34,631 nucleotides of DNA, from assembly GCA_021833345.1 (NCBI GenBank), contig JAKBFW010000009.1, forward strand, positions 1 through 34,631. Direction: 5' to 3'. The position numbers and the translations under genes were made by a program. This document shows positions 1 through 8,025 of the stretch, piece by piece. How positions within the stretch are numbered: position 1 is the stretch's first letter; each line of letters opens with the position of its first letter. The stretch comes from Pseudomonadota bacterium (GTDB lineage: Bacteria; Actinomycetota; Actinomycetes; Actinomycetales; Cellulomonadaceae). A model generated the notes under the pieces. It was given only the letters and a program-made list of their open reading frames with translations. It was not told the DNA's origin and searched no databases.

Positions 1-1765
1 CGTCGCGTCGTCCGGGCGGCCGGTCCGCGTCCGCCACCGCGAGCCACGGGATCCCGGCGAGCGCGACGTCCTGGTCGCTCAGCACCGCGCCGGTCCCCGA
101 GGTCATCAGGTACGCGGTGCCCGAGGGACGCCGTCGCGCGATCCGGTCGGGATGCGCCAGGGCGACGACGAGGCCGACCGCGAGGTCGTCGGTGAGGTCG
201 GTCGGGGTGCCGCGCGCGTCGGTGCGGACGATCCGGTCCGCCTCCCGCACGGACGCGAGCAGGCGTGTCGTCTGGGACGCCCAGCTGCGAGCCTCCGGGC
301 CACCGCGTCTGGCCGCGCGGAGCGCCGCGACGAGGTCGCCGCCGGGGACGCGGACGTCCTCCGAGAGCAGGGCGACGACCTCGGCGGCCCGGCGCGCACC
401 GACCAGGGCGGCGCCATCGAGCAAGGCCCGTGCCAGTCGGGGATCCGTGGCGACGGCCGCGATCCGGCGGCCGCGCGCCGTCACGCTCCCGTCCGCCCGG
501 ACCGCGCCGAGCCCGACGAGCGTGCTGCGCGCCGAGGTCATCGCGGCCTCAGGGGGGACGTCCATCAGGGCGAGACCGGCACCGTCCGGCGTCCCCCAGC
601 ACGCGAGATCGAGGGCGAACGAGGTGAGGTCGGCCGTCGCGATCTCCGGCTCGGGATGCTCGGTGAGGCGCGCGTGCTCAGTCGGCGACCAGCAGCGATA
701 GACCGTTCCGGGACCCTGGCGACCCGCTCGTCCTGCGCGTTGGGTCGCGGCCGCACGGCTCACCGCCACCGTCACGAGCCCGGCGAGCCCGCGCCGGTGG
801 TCCGCCCGAGGCTGACGCGAGAGACCCGCGTCGACCACGCTGCGCACCCCCGGCACCGTGAGCGACGACTCGGCCACGGCGGTGGAGACGACGACGCGCC
901 TCCGGGGTCCGACGGCGAGGGCGAGGTCCTGCTCCCGATGGCTGAGCCGGCCGTGCAGCGGGCGGACGTCCACGCCGTCGAGCCCTCCCAGCCGACCGAC
1001 GACGCCGCTGACCTCGGCCGCACCAGGCACGAACACGAGAACGTCGCCGTCGCGTTCGGTCAGGGCGCGCCGCACGCAAGCGGCGACGTGGTCGAGGAAA
1101 CCGGGGGTGACGCCGCGCGCGTCCGACCGGGCCGCCTGCCGAGGCGGGCACCAGACGACGTCGACATGGTGGAGGGCGCCCGCGACGGCGATGACCGGCG
1201 CGGGGTCCGCGTCGCCCAGCAGTGCGGCGGTCCGCTCGGCCTCGACCGTCGCGGACATCGCCACCAGGGTGAGGTTCTCGCGCAGGTTCGCCCGCACGTC
1301 GACGAGCAGGGCGAGGGCCAGGTCGGAGTCGAGCTGTCGCTCGTGCACCTCGTCGAGGACGACCGCGGTCACGCCGGGAAGGTCCGCGTCGCGCTGCAGG
1401 CGCCGCAGCAGCACTCCCGTCGTGACCATCTCGATCCGGGTCGCCGCGCTCGTCCGGCTCTCGCCGCGCACCGCATACCCGACGGTCTGCCCGACCGGTT
1501 CACCGAGCAGGTCCGCCAGGTGTCGGGCGGCCGCGCGTGCCGCGATGCGTCGCGGTTGGGTGACGACGACCCGGCCGCCGTCGAGCACCGCGAGCGCCGG
1601 TGGGACGAGGGTCGTCTTGCCCGCTCCGGGTGGCGCGTGCAGCACCGCCGCTCCGCGCGCGCGCACGGCGTCGGTGAGTGCCGCGAGGCCCGCGACGACC
1701 GGGAGGTCCGGAGGGGCGGCGAGCAGCCGGACGAGCGGGTCGTCGCGTTCGGGGGAGCGCGTCAT
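1..1765 (-). CDS. hrpB: ATP-dependent RNA helicase HrpB, N-terminal part (runs off left edge)
   Basis: DEAH/RHA-type superfamily 2 helicase, probably acting on RNA in the cytoplasm. The frame is open for 588 codons from the ATG at 1765 to the window edge; the family is usually about 800-850 residues, so the C-terminus is missing. Visible in order: Walker A PPGAGKTT with Lys50, the QPRRIA motif near residue 70, a DEVH box at 138-141, the SAT motif, and the helicase-C motif QRAGRAGRQGPG. The start is fixed by an in-frame TAG 42 bases upstream, which is the stop of the preceding NYN gene; both genes lie in the same frame. The ribosome site is weak (GGGCGG). With only 42 bp between them the two are probably co-transcribed. 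Family assignment is firm; the biological role of HrpB in actinobacteria is poorly defined. Confidence 0.93.
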   Translation of the reverse strand, partial: MTRSPERDDPLVRLLAAPPDLPVVAGLAALTDAVRARGAAVLHAPPGAGKTTLVPPALAVLDGGRVVVTQPRRIAARAAARHLADLLGEPVGQTVGYAVRGESRTSAATRIEMVTTGVLLRRLQRDADLPGVTAVVLDEVHERQLDSDLALALLVDVRANLRENLTLVAMSATVEAERTAALLGDADPAPVIAVAGALHHVDVVWCPPRQAARSDARGVTPGFLDHVAACVRRALTERDGDVLVFVPGAAEVSGVVGRLGGLDGVDVRPLHGRLSHREQDLALAVGPRRRVVVSTAVAESSLTVPGVRSVVDAGLSRQPRADHRRGLAGLVTVAVSRAAATQRAGRAGRQGPGTVYRCWSPTEHARLTEHPEPEIATADLTSFALDLACWGTPDGAGLALMDVPPEAAMTSARSTLVGLGAVRADGSVTARGRRIAAVATDPRLARALLDGAALVGARRAAEVVALLSEDVRVPGGDLVAALRAARRGGPEARSWASQTTRLLASVREADRIVRTDARGTPTDLTDDLAVGLVVALAHPDRIARRRPSGTAYLMTSGTGAVLSDQDVALAGIPWLAVADADRPPGRRD

Positions 1766-1807
1766 CGCGGCGATGACCGCCCGATGGCGGTGCTCGACCG
1801 GTGCCCG

Positions 1808-3172
1808 CTACCGGGTGAGGAGCCCACCACTCACCCAGGTGCGGATCGCGGCGACGTCCTGGGGACCGAGCTCCATCCGAGCGCCGCGGCACAGCCCGAT
1901 GACGTTGTCCGCCCACGTCTCGGCGACCTTCTTCGCGGTGGGCCTGGCCGCGAGGTCCAGTCCCGCGTACAGCACGCCGGAGATCACCGTGTTCACCGAC
2001 GCCCGGCCGACCGCCGCGCCGGCCGCCTGGCATGCGTCCCGGACGCGGCGCGACGTCTCCGGGCGGTCGAACGTGGTGGCGCGGACGTCGTCGGCGAGCG
2101 CGGTCAGCAGGATGCGGTACCGCTCGGTGGGCAGGTTCGGGATGTCCGTGACCTCGACGACCTGACGCTGCAGCGGTGGGAGGTCCACCCCCGAGGAGCT
2201 CGTGAGGTCGGCCTCGCTGAACCGCTTCGGGTCCCAGACGAACCCGGGCGCGGGTCGCGAGGCGGCGCCCAGCTCGGGGACCGCACGCGCGAGCCAGGGG
2301 AAGAAGCTCCCGGCGCCGTCCCAGCCCGACGTGAGCAGCGTGGGGTCCGCCTTCTGGGCGGCCTGGGCGACGACGCCGCCGGTCAGCGGCTTGTCCGCCG
2401 ATCTCACCTGCCGCAGCACGGCCTTGCGGGCGGGGCCGGCGGGAGCCTGGCCGGGCGCCGCCGCTGTCGGCGACGCTGCCGACCCCGCTGCCCCAGAAGA
2501 CCCTGCTGCTCCGGCCGGTCCGCCCGATCGGGCAGACGACCGGGGCGCGGTGCGGCTGCGCTCGACTCCGGTCGCGGGCGCCTCGGTCGCGGCGTCGCCG
2601 ACCGGCGCCGCGGCATCCTCGAGAGCAGCTGCCTCGGGGTTCTTGACCAACTCGGCGAGCTCGTCGGCGGTCACGACGGTGTCCGCGACCGCCCGGTACG
2701 CGCTCGCCGCGGGGCCCGCGGTGATGATCGTGACGCGACGGTCCGCCGCCCGGCACCGCAGCGCGAGCGGGGTGAAGTCGGCGTCGGCGGACAGGATCAC
2801 GAACTCGTCGTACCGGGTCTCGGCGCTCAGCGCGTCCACCGCGTCGAGCACGAGGTTGATGTCGGCGCTGCTCTTGCCCTGCTGGGTCAACGACGGGCAG
2901 TCGACGACGCTGAAGCCTGCGCGGGTGAAGTTCGGCCTGAACTGCGAGAAGACCGACGGGTTCAGGTAGCACGCGCGCACGAGGAACCGTCGCGTGAACT
3001 CGCCGTCGGCGTCGCTCCCGGTCTCGAGCGCGGTGAGCCAGTGCCCCGGTGCGCTCGCGAACGCCTCGGCGGCACGCGGGTCGAGGCGTTGCAGCCCGAT
3101 GTACACGTTGTCGAAGTCCACGAAGAGTGCGCATCGCAGGCGGCGGCCGGTCTCGGTGCTGTCGATCGTCAT
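1808..3172 (-). CDS. NYN-domain (PIN-like) nuclease with C-terminal OST-HTH/LOTUS-like region
   Basis: A 454-residue protein with three parts. Residues about 12-165 are a NYN/PIN-like nuclease domain: VDFDNVY with Asp19 and Asp21, KSSADINLVLDAVD, and ILSADADF, giving the acidic residues expected for metal-dependent RNA cleavage. An Ala/Pro/Gly-rich linker of roughly 80 residues follows. The C-terminal half begins with a segment resembling an OST-HTH/LOTUS RNA-binding domain (about 255-325) and ends in a helical region I do not recognise. An upstream in-frame ATG at 3181 directly abuts AGGAGG (3182-3187); the ATG at 3172 lies 9 bases from it and overlaps the iclR stop as ATGA, so 3172 is preferred. 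A role in RNA turnover is inferred from the domain family. The next gene, hrpB, is also RNA-related. Confidence 0.88.
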   Translation of the reverse strand: MTIDSTETGRRLRCALFVDFDNVYIGLQRLDPRAAEAFASAPGHWLTALETGSDADGEFTRRFLVRACYLNPSVFSQFRPNFTRAGFSVVDCPSLTQQGKSSADINLVLDAVDALSAETRYDEFVILSADADFTPLALRCRAADRRVTIITAGPAASAYRAVADTVVTADELAELVKNPEAAALEDAAAPVGDAATEAPATGVERSRTAPRSSARSGGPAGAAGSSGAAGSAASPTAAAPGQAPAGPARKAVLRQVRSADKPLTGGVVAQAAQKADPTLLTSGWDGAGSFFPWLARAVPELGAASRPAPGFVWDPKRFSEADLTSSSGVDLPPLQRQVVEVTDIPNLPTERYRILLTALADDVRATTFDRPETSRRVRDACQAAGAAVGRASVNTVISGVLYAGLDLAARPTAKKVAETWADNVIGLCRGARMELGPQDVAAIRTWVSGGLLTR

Positions 3173-4011
3173 GGGAGCCATCCTCCTCGCTCCGTGGCCG
3201 GCACAGTGCGACGGTCGAGGTCGACGTGGGGACGGGACTGCCACAGGGCCCACTCGGCGCTCACGTCGCCCGCGGTGCGCAGCAGGAGCGGGAGGTGCTC
3301 CTCGACGAGTCGTTCCGTCGTCGTCTCGGCCGCGTGCACCGTGACGTTCATCGCGGCGCGGACCGTCCCGGTCCCGTCTCGCACGGGTACCGCGACGGAA
3401 CGCACCCCGGGTGCGAGCTCCTCGTCGGCGAGCGCCCACCCGCGCGCGCGGACCTCGGTGAGCTCGTCGCGCAGCTCCTCGGCCGAGGGCTCGGCGTGCG
3501 GCGGCAGACCGGCGCGGCTGGGGTGTGCGAGCGTCGCCGACAGCTCGGCGGGGGTCAGGGCGGCGAGCAGCACCTTGCCCTGCGAGGTTCGCGTCGCGGG
3601 GAACCGGGTGCCGATCTCCACGCGGAGCGCGATGATCTTCGGCACCGCGACCCGCGCGATGTAGACGATGTCCGACCCGTCGAGCTGAGCCATGGACGAC
3701 GACTCGCCGGTGCGAGCGACGAGTGCCTCGAGGTGGGGACGCGCGATCTCCCAGAGGCCGAGGGCGCCGACGTAGGCCATGCCGAGCGTGAGCACCTGGG
3801 GTGTCAGCCGGAACGCGCCATCGACCGACCGGACGAAGCCGAGCTCCTGGAGCGTCAGCAGCAGCCGGCGCGCCGTCGGCCGGGCGAGCCCGGTGGCCGA
3901 GGCCACGTCCGTCAAGGACATCGTCGGGTGGTCGGCATCGAAGCAGGTGAGGACGTCGAGCCCTCGGGCCAGGGCCTCGACGAAGTCGGGACCGGTTCCC
4001 CGTCCAGCCAT
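3169..4011 (-). CDS. IclR-family transcriptional regulator, PcaR/PobR-like
   Basis: DNA-binding regulator of 280 residues, the usual IclR length. The N-terminal winged helix-turn-helix is at about 10-75 (RGLDVL, then SLTDVASATGLARPTARRLL), followed by the effector domain at about 90-265, with LDGSDIVYIARV and GTRFPATRTSQGKVLLAAL as in the PcaR/PcaU/PobR branch. That branch usually controls protocatechuate and related aromatic pathways, which fits the neighbouring ring-cleavage genes. The start is set by GAGGAGG 8 bases before the ATG. Its stop overlaps the NYN gene start (ATGA). The likely target is the divergent promoter region between amidohydrolase and CoA-transferase; this is inference. 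The upstream region holds a 13-bp direct repeat that could be an autoregulatory site. Confidence 0.93.
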   Translation of the reverse strand: MAGRGTGPDFVEALARGLDVLTCFDADHPTMSLTDVASATGLARPTARRLLLTLQELGFVRSVDGAFRLTPQVLTLGMAYVGALGLWEIARPHLEALVARTGESSSMAQLDGSDIVYIARVAVPKIIALRVEIGTRFPATRTSQGKVLLAALTPAELSATLAHPSRAGLPPHAEPSAEELRDELTEVRARGWALADEELAPGVRSVAVPVRDGTGTVRAAMNVTVHAAETTTERLVEEHLPLLLRTAGDVSAEWALWQSRPHVDLDRRTVPATERGGWLP

Positions 4012-4138
4012 CGGCGGATCCTCCTCATCGATCGCTCGTGTCCCGCTCGAGCGTGACCCGCGCCTCGCGTGCGCCCGGTCGGCGCGCCGCAGGTGGTCAC
4101 GCGCGAGCCTATGGCCCGGGCGCCCGGCGAGGACGAGC

Positions 4139-4167
4139 GTCACGCCGAACGGCTGTCACGCCGAACG
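4139..4167. repeat. 13-bp direct repeat upstream of the IclR gene
   Basis: Two identical copies of GTCACGCCGAACG, at 4139-4151 and 4155-4167, are separated by 3 bp (16-bp period, about one and a half helical turns). They lie between the amidohydrolase stop and the IclR regulator start. IclR proteins often bind repeated half-sites in their own promoters, so this may be an operator. Only the repeat itself is observed. Confidence 0.45.
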
Positions 4168-4180
4168 CCCGGGCCGGGCG
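4166..4180 (-). terminator. weak hairpin just after the amidohydrolase stop
   Basis: CGCCC-GGGCC-GGGCG can form a short GC stem with a 5-base loop, 9 bases past the amidohydrolase stop codon (minus strand). There is no T-run. A stem this short is common by chance in such GC-rich DNA. Confidence 0.25.
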
Positions 4181-4189
4181 GGGGAGGGA

Positions 4190-5674
4190 TCAGAGCAGGG
4201 GCTCGGCAGGCACGGCAGGCCGGGCGTCGTGCGTGGACTCGGACTTGTAGTCCGTGTACTGGTACGGGTTGTCGAGGACCTCGTCATGCGGTCGGTCCGG
4301 GTTCATGCCCTGGGCCCAGGCCTCCTCACCCATGGTCGAGCGCAGGTGCTCGACCGTCGCGTCGATCGTCCGGCGCAGCGCCGGCAGGTCGGCCCCGACG
4401 AGCCTGTGCGCGTACTTCACCACGCGCCCGTCGACGATCACGGTGTGCACGTCGCCGCGCTGCGCCTGGAACGCGACATGCCCGTAGGGGTTCAGCAGCG
4501 GGAACGAGACGGGCGAGGCGTCGTTCTTGATCAGCACGACGTCCGCCTTGGCTCCCGGCTCGAGCCTGCCGAGGTCGTCGCGGCCGAGGGCGCGGGCGCC
4601 GCCGCGCGTGGCCCAGTCGACGACCTGCTCGGCGCGCAGGTGGACGTGGGTGACGGTGTCCCCGGCGGCGTGGGCCTCGAGGTGCTCGCGTGACCGGTCG
4701 GCGCCGAGCGTCGTGCGCATCGCGGAGAACAGGTCGCTGCTCCACCACACGCTGGTGTCCATCGACAGCGACACCGGGATGTCGAAGCGCCGCAGCTGCC
4801 AGGTCGAGGGGTAGCCCTGGCCCGCGCTCTGCTCCGACTCCGTCGACACGGATGCCGAGCCGCCGGTCGCGGCGATCCGCTGGTAGGAGTCGGAGCTCAG
4901 GGTCGAGGCGTGGACGTAGACGGTCTCCGGTGTCATGAAGCCGTGCTCGTGCATGAGGCGGATGCCGTCGTCGTTCGTGGCGCCCCAGACCCCGGCGTGC
5001 GTGGTCACCGGCAACCCGAGGTCGCGGGCGGCCTCGAACGCCGCCTTCTCCGGGAACGCCGGGTCGCCCGTCACGTCGAACGCGAGCTGGAAGCCCAGGA
5101 GGTCGCCGGACCCGCGCCGACGTCGCTCGAGGAACGCGCGGACGGCGGGGTCGGCCGTCCACTCCCAGGGGCCTGCCTGGATGTTGCCGTAGGCGAGCAC
5201 GAACCTGCCCGGTACCGCTTGGAGCGCATCGACAGCGGCCTCGGCGTGGTCGATGGTCTGCAAGCCGTGTGACCAGTCGACCGTGGTCGTCACGCCGGCC
5301 TCGAGCGCGTCCCACGCCGAGAGCAGGTTGCCGGCGTGCACGTCCTCGGGTCGGAAGGTCTTGCCGTGCTCGAGGTAGTACCAGACGAAGTACTGGGTCA
5401 GGGTCCAGTCGGCGCCGTAGCCGCGCATCGCGGTCTGCCACATGTGGCGGTGGGTGTCGATCATCCCCGGCATCACGATGCCGCCGCGGGCGTCGATCTC
5501 CTGCGTCCCGTCGGGAACCTCGAGGGCCGTGCCGACGGCCGCGATGCGGTCGCCCACGACCAGGACGTCCGCGTCGGTCAGGACGGTGTGCGCGTCGTCC
5601 ATCGTCAGCACCGTCCCGCCACGCAAGACGACGGGACGGCCAGCGGCCGGGACCTCGTTGTCACGGTCGGACAT
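4190..5674 (-). CDS. amidohydrolase/deaminase, TRZ/ATZ-type metal-dependent hydrolase
   Basis: A cytoplasmic metal-dependent hydrolase of 494 residues in the ATZ/TRZ (cytosine-deaminase/chlorohydrolase-like) branch of the amidohydrolase superfamily. Residues 15-70 form the N-terminal beta-sandwich ending in GGIVMPGMIDTHRH. Metal-site candidates are His75 and His77 (DTHRH), His226 (TTHAG), His255 (VHAS) and Asp306 (SMDTS). The Glu usual after the third metal His in deaminases is not obvious (THAGVW), so the leaving group may differ from ammonia. The C-terminus returns to the sandwich (GAKADVVLIKND). The start ATG at 5674 has GGAGG five bases upstream; a GTG/ATG further upstream is not needed. 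It is divergent from the CoA-transferase operon and shares its regulatory region. It is not LigI, which belongs to a shorter amidohydrolase branch. The substrate is unknown. Confidence 0.88.
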   Translation of the reverse strand: MSDRDNEVPAAGRPVVLRGGTVLTMDDAHTVLTDADVLVVGDRIAAVGTALEVPDGTQEIDARGGIVMPGMIDTHRHMWQTAMRGYGADWTLTQYFVWYYLEHGKTFRPEDVHAGNLLSAWDALEAGVTTTVDWSHGLQTIDHAEAAVDALQAVPGRFVLAYGNIQAGPWEWTADPAVRAFLERRRRGSGDLLGFQLAFDVTGDPAFPEKAAFEAARDLGLPVTTHAGVWGATNDDGIRLMHEHGFMTPETVYVHASTLSSDSYQRIAATGGSASVSTESEQSAGQGYPSTWQLRRFDIPVSLSMDTSVWWSSDLFSAMRTTLGADRSREHLEAHAAGDTVTHVHLRAEQVVDWATRGGARALGRDDLGRLEPGAKADVVLIKNDASPVSFPLLNPYGHVAFQAQRGDVHTVIVDGRVVKYAHRLVGADLPALRRTIDATVEHLRSTMGEEAWAQGMNPDRPHDEVLDNPYQYTDYKSESTHDARPAVPAEPLL

Positions 5675-5727
5675 GTTCTCCTCCAGGGGCGTCTCGCTGC
5701 GGACCGGCGTCCGTCTGCCGGTCACCA

Positions 5728-5747
5728 TGTCGACCGCTGTGTCGACA
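5728..5747. promoter_or_regulatory. paired TGTCGAC elements in amidohydrolase leader (possible operator)
   Basis: TGTCGAC occurs at 5728-5734 and again at 5740-5746, the second as the 8-bp palindrome TGTCGACA (5740-5747). The 12-bp period puts both copies near one helical face. They sit in the presumed leader of the amidohydrolase transcript, downstream of the candidate promoter, where a repressor could act. The IclR regulator next door is a candidate ligand, by position only. Confidence 0.3.
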
Positions 5748-5752
5748 CGCCC

Positions 5753-5781
5753 ACTGTGAGGTGACCCGCGTCACATGTCAA
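5753..5781 (-). promoter_or_regulatory. candidate sigma-70-type promoter of the amidohydrolase
   Basis: On the minus strand a perfect -35 TTGACA (5781-5776) is followed after 17 bp by CACAGT (5758-5753), a weak -10. Transcription would start near 5746, leaving a leader of about 70 bases. The Crp/GlxR-like site at 5760-5775 fills most of the spacer, an arrangement expected to repress. Confidence 0.4.
5760..5775. promoter_or_regulatory. Crp/GlxR-type operator, one mismatch
   Basis: GGTGA-CCCGCG-TCACA matches the Crp/GlxR consensus TGTGA-N6-TCACA at nine of ten fixed positions. It lies between the divergent amidohydrolase and CoA-transferase genes and continues into the shared block GTCACATGT that also occurs before the ABC importer. 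Binding by a cAMP-responsive regulator is inferred from consensus alone. Confidence 0.55.
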
Positions 5782-5832
5782 GGGGGGTGTAGCGCGCCGC
5801 GGGTCCATCTTTGATAGGCACGATTCGTGGCC

Positions 5833-5861
5833 TTGACAGGTCGCCTTGCCCGAAACAGACT
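5833..5861 (+). promoter_or_regulatory. candidate promoter of the CoA-transferase/dioxygenase operon
   Basis: A perfect -35 TTGACA at 5833-5838 is followed after 17 bp by CAGACT at 5856-5861, which keeps A2, A4 and T6 of the -10 box. A start near 5868 would give a leader of about 60 bases before the ATG at 5927. Confidence 0.4.
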
Positions 5862-5926
5862 GGGTCGTGGAAACGCGGACGAGTGTCCGTATCGCGTCTG
5901 GCTCCTCGTGAAAGTGGCCTCCCTTC

Positions 5927-7123
5927 ATGGTCGAACACCAGTCAGGTCCCGGTGCGGCGGCGGGCCCCGGTGCGCTCTCCGGCATCGTCGTCGCCGACTT
6001 CTCCCGGATCCTCGCGGGCCCGTATGCGACCATGCTGCTCGCGGATCTCGGAGCGGAGGTCATCAAGGTGGAGAGCCCGAGCGGCGACGACACCCGCTCA
6101 TGGCTGCCGCCCGTCCGCGACGGCGTCTCGACGTACTACCTCGCCGTGAACCGGAACAAGCGCTCGGTCGCGCTCGACCTCAAGGACCCGGTCGACCGCG
6201 AGGCGGCCCAGGAGCTCGCGCGTCGCGCCGACGTCGTCGTCGAGAACTTCAAGCCCGGGGGGCTGGCCCGGTTCGGCCTCGACTACGACACCGTCACAGC
6301 GGCCAACCCCGGCGTCGTCTACGCGTCGATCAGCGGATTCGGCAGCGGTCCCACGGGCGCGTCGCTCCCGGGCTACGACCTGATCGTCCAGGCCGTCTCG
6401 GGCCTCATGAGCCTCACCGGGAGCCCCTCGGGAGAGCCGTTCCGCGCCGGCATCTCCGTGTTCGACGTGATGGCCGGGCTGCACGCGACCATCGGGATCC
6501 TCGCCGCGCTGAGCTCCCGGCACACGACCGGGCGGGGGCAGCACGTCGAGGTCAACCTGCTGTCGTCGGCGCTGTCCGGGCTGGTCAACCAGTCGAGCGC
6601 GTACGTCGCCGGCGGCGTGGTCCCCTTCCGGATGGGCAACAGCCACCCGAGCCTCTTCCCGTACGAGCCGCTGCCCTGCTCCGACGGCGACCTGATCGTC
6701 ACGGCCGGCAACAACGGGCAGTTCCGCGCTCTCGTCACGGCGCTCGGCGTCCCCGAGCTCGCGGACGACCCGCGGTTCGCCCGCAACGAGGACCGCACCG
6801 CGCGGCGCGAGGAGCTGCGGCCGCTGCTCGTCGAGCGGTTGCGCACCCGGACGACGACCGAGTGGTTCCACGACCTCAGCGCCGCCGGCGTCGCGTGCGG
6901 ACCGATCAACACGATCGACGGCGGGATCGCGTTCGCCGAGGAGCTCGGCCTGGACCCCGTCGTGACGATCGGGGAGGGCTCCGACGCGATCCCCTCGGTG
7001 CGGAACCCGATCACGTTCTCCGAGACGGTGCCCGAGTACCGGCGTCGACCACCGATGCTCGACGAGCACGGCGCGGAGATCCGCCGCTGGCTGGCCACCG
7101 AGCAGCAGGAGCGAACCGCATGA
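5927..7123 (+). CDS. CaiB/BaiF family (class III) CoA-transferase
   Basis: Transfers CoA between acyl-CoA and a carboxylic acid through an enzyme-bound aspartyl anhydride. At 398 residues it has the family's usual length. Seen: the N-terminal VVADFSRILAGPYATMLLADLGAEVIKVE segment (22-49), NRNKRSVALDLK (75-86), DVVVENFKPG (102-111), PGYDLIVQAVSGLMSLTG (148-165), and the predicted nucleophile Asp180 in SVFDVMAGLHA. The ATG at 5927 lacks a strong ribosome site but is the first start consistent with the family N-terminus. Its TGA overlaps the next start (ATGA at 7120), so it is coupled to a citryl-CoA lyase-like gene. That pairing suggests the enzyme activates a di- or tricarboxylate for retro-Claisen or retro-aldol cleavage. 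The acid and the CoA donor are unknown. Confidence 0.93.
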   Translation: MVEHQSGPGAAAGPGALSGIVVADFSRILAGPYATMLLADLGAEVIKVESPSGDDTRSWLPPVRDGVSTYYLAVNRNKRSVALDLKDPVDREAAQELARRADVVVENFKPGGLARFGLDYDTVTAANPGVVYASISGFGSGPTGASLPGYDLIVQAVSGLMSLTGSPSGEPFRAGISVFDVMAGLHATIGILAALSSRHTTGRGQHVEVNLLSSALSGLVNQSSAYVAGGVVPFRMGNSHPSLFPYEPLPCSDGDLIVTAGNNGQFRALVTALGVPELADDPRFARNEDRTARREELRPLLVERLRTRTTTEWFHDLSAAGVACGPINTIDGGIAFAEELGLDPVVTIGEGSDAIPSVRNPITFSETVPEYRRRPPMLDEHGAEIRRWLATEQQERTA

Positions 7124-7959
7124 GCGACACCGGCGAACCCCTCGCGTTCCGCACGTCCCTCGGGGCGTCCACGGCCACCGAGATCCGACTGCTGGGCCAC
7201 GACCTCGCCGACGACCTCATGGGGAAGGTGGGCTTCGGCGAGCTCGCCTTCTGGCTCGTCGCCCGCCGCCGCCCCACCCCGGCGCAGACGCGGGTCTTCG
7301 AGGCGGTGCTCGTCGCGCTCGCCGACCACGGGTTCACCCCGACCGCGATCGCCGCCCGACTGACGTACCTGTCGGCCCCGGACTCCCTCCAGGGAGCGCT
7401 CGCGGCCGGGCTCCTCGGTGGCGGCTCGCGGTTCCTCGGGGTGACCGAGGACTGCGGCGCCTACCTCCACGACGTCCTCGCCCGCCACGAGGGCGACCTG
7501 CCGACCGACGACGCCGGCTGGGACGCCCTCGCCCTCGACGCGGTGACCCGGACACGGGCGGCCCGGAGGTTCGTCCCCGGTCTCGGGCACCCCGTGCACA
7601 AGGAGCGGGACCCCCGGACCACCGCGCTGCTCCGCATCGCCGACGAGGAGGGGCTCCGCGGTCCGCACCTGCGCCTCTTCGAGGCGATCGGTCGGGTGCA
7701 CGAGCAGGTCCTCGGCCGACGGCTCCCGCTCAACGGCGCCGGCGTCTGCGGGGCCGCGCTGGCCGACCTCGACCTGCCGGTCGAGCTGCTGCGCGGGTTC
7801 GCCCTGCTCGCGCGGGCCGCCGGGCTGCTCGGGCAGATCGCCGAGGAGCGCCTCGACCCGATGGCGATGGACCTGTACCTGGCCGTCGACCGCCACGCCG
7901 TCCCCACCGACCTGCCGGTCGACGCCCTGGGCGGGCCGCCCAGCGACCAACCCACCTGA
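7120..7959 (+). CDS. short citrate-synthase-like protein, citryl-CoA lyase type
   Basis: A 279-residue member of the citrate synthase superfamily, far shorter than true citrate synthase (about 370-440) and close to the citryl-CoA lyases known from citrate cleavage in Hydrogenobacter. The catalytic loop PGLGHPVHKERDPR contains His157; an earlier conserved His lies in ADHGFTP (about 70) and the C-terminal ARAAGLLGQIAEER block is present. The segment carrying the catalytic Asp in citrate synthase reads NGAGVCGAAL here, without an obvious Asp, consistent with lyase chemistry. Expected reaction: cleavage of a citryl-CoA-like thioester to acetyl-CoA (or a homologue) and a 2-oxo acid. The ATGA overlap with the CoA-transferase strongly suggests consecutive steps. 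The frame stays open far upstream across the transferase gene, but that part is a GC artefact. Confidence 0.87.
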   Translation: MSDTGEPLAFRTSLGASTATEIRLLGHDLADDLMGKVGFGELAFWLVARRRPTPAQTRVFEAVLVALADHGFTPTAIAARLTYLSAPDSLQGALAAGLLGGGSRFLGVTEDCGAYLHDVLARHEGDLPTDDAGWDALALDAVTRTRAARRFVPGLGHPVHKERDPRTTALLRIADEEGLRGPHLRLFEAIGRVHEQVLGRRLPLNGAGVCGAALADLDLPVELLRGFALLARAAGLLGQIAEERLDPMAMDLYLAVDRHAVPTDLPVDALGGPPSDQPT

Positions 7960-8025
7960 CAGCACGCCGGGCCGCCCGCCGACCCGCCGTCGCCCTGATC
8001 CCGCCGGACGCAAAGGAGCATCCCC

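Noticed and set aside
152-3664. A 1170-codon open frame on the plus strand
   Set aside because: It runs antisense to hrpB, the NYN gene and part of iclR, all with clear motifs. Its product is Arg/Gly/Asp-rich without any domain; such mirror frames are expected in very GC-rich DNA.
4190-5674. Amidohydrolase as LigI (pyrone dicarboxylate hydrolase)
   Set aside because: LigI proteins are near 300 residues and of another branch; this one is 494 residues with the N-terminal sandwich and MIDTHRH motif of the ATZ/TRZ branch.
5827-7119. Apparent N-terminal extension of the citryl-CoA lyase by about 430 residues
   Set aside because: The extension reads Arg-rich nonsense through the CoA-transferase gene. 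The ATGA overlap at 7120 and family length set the real start.
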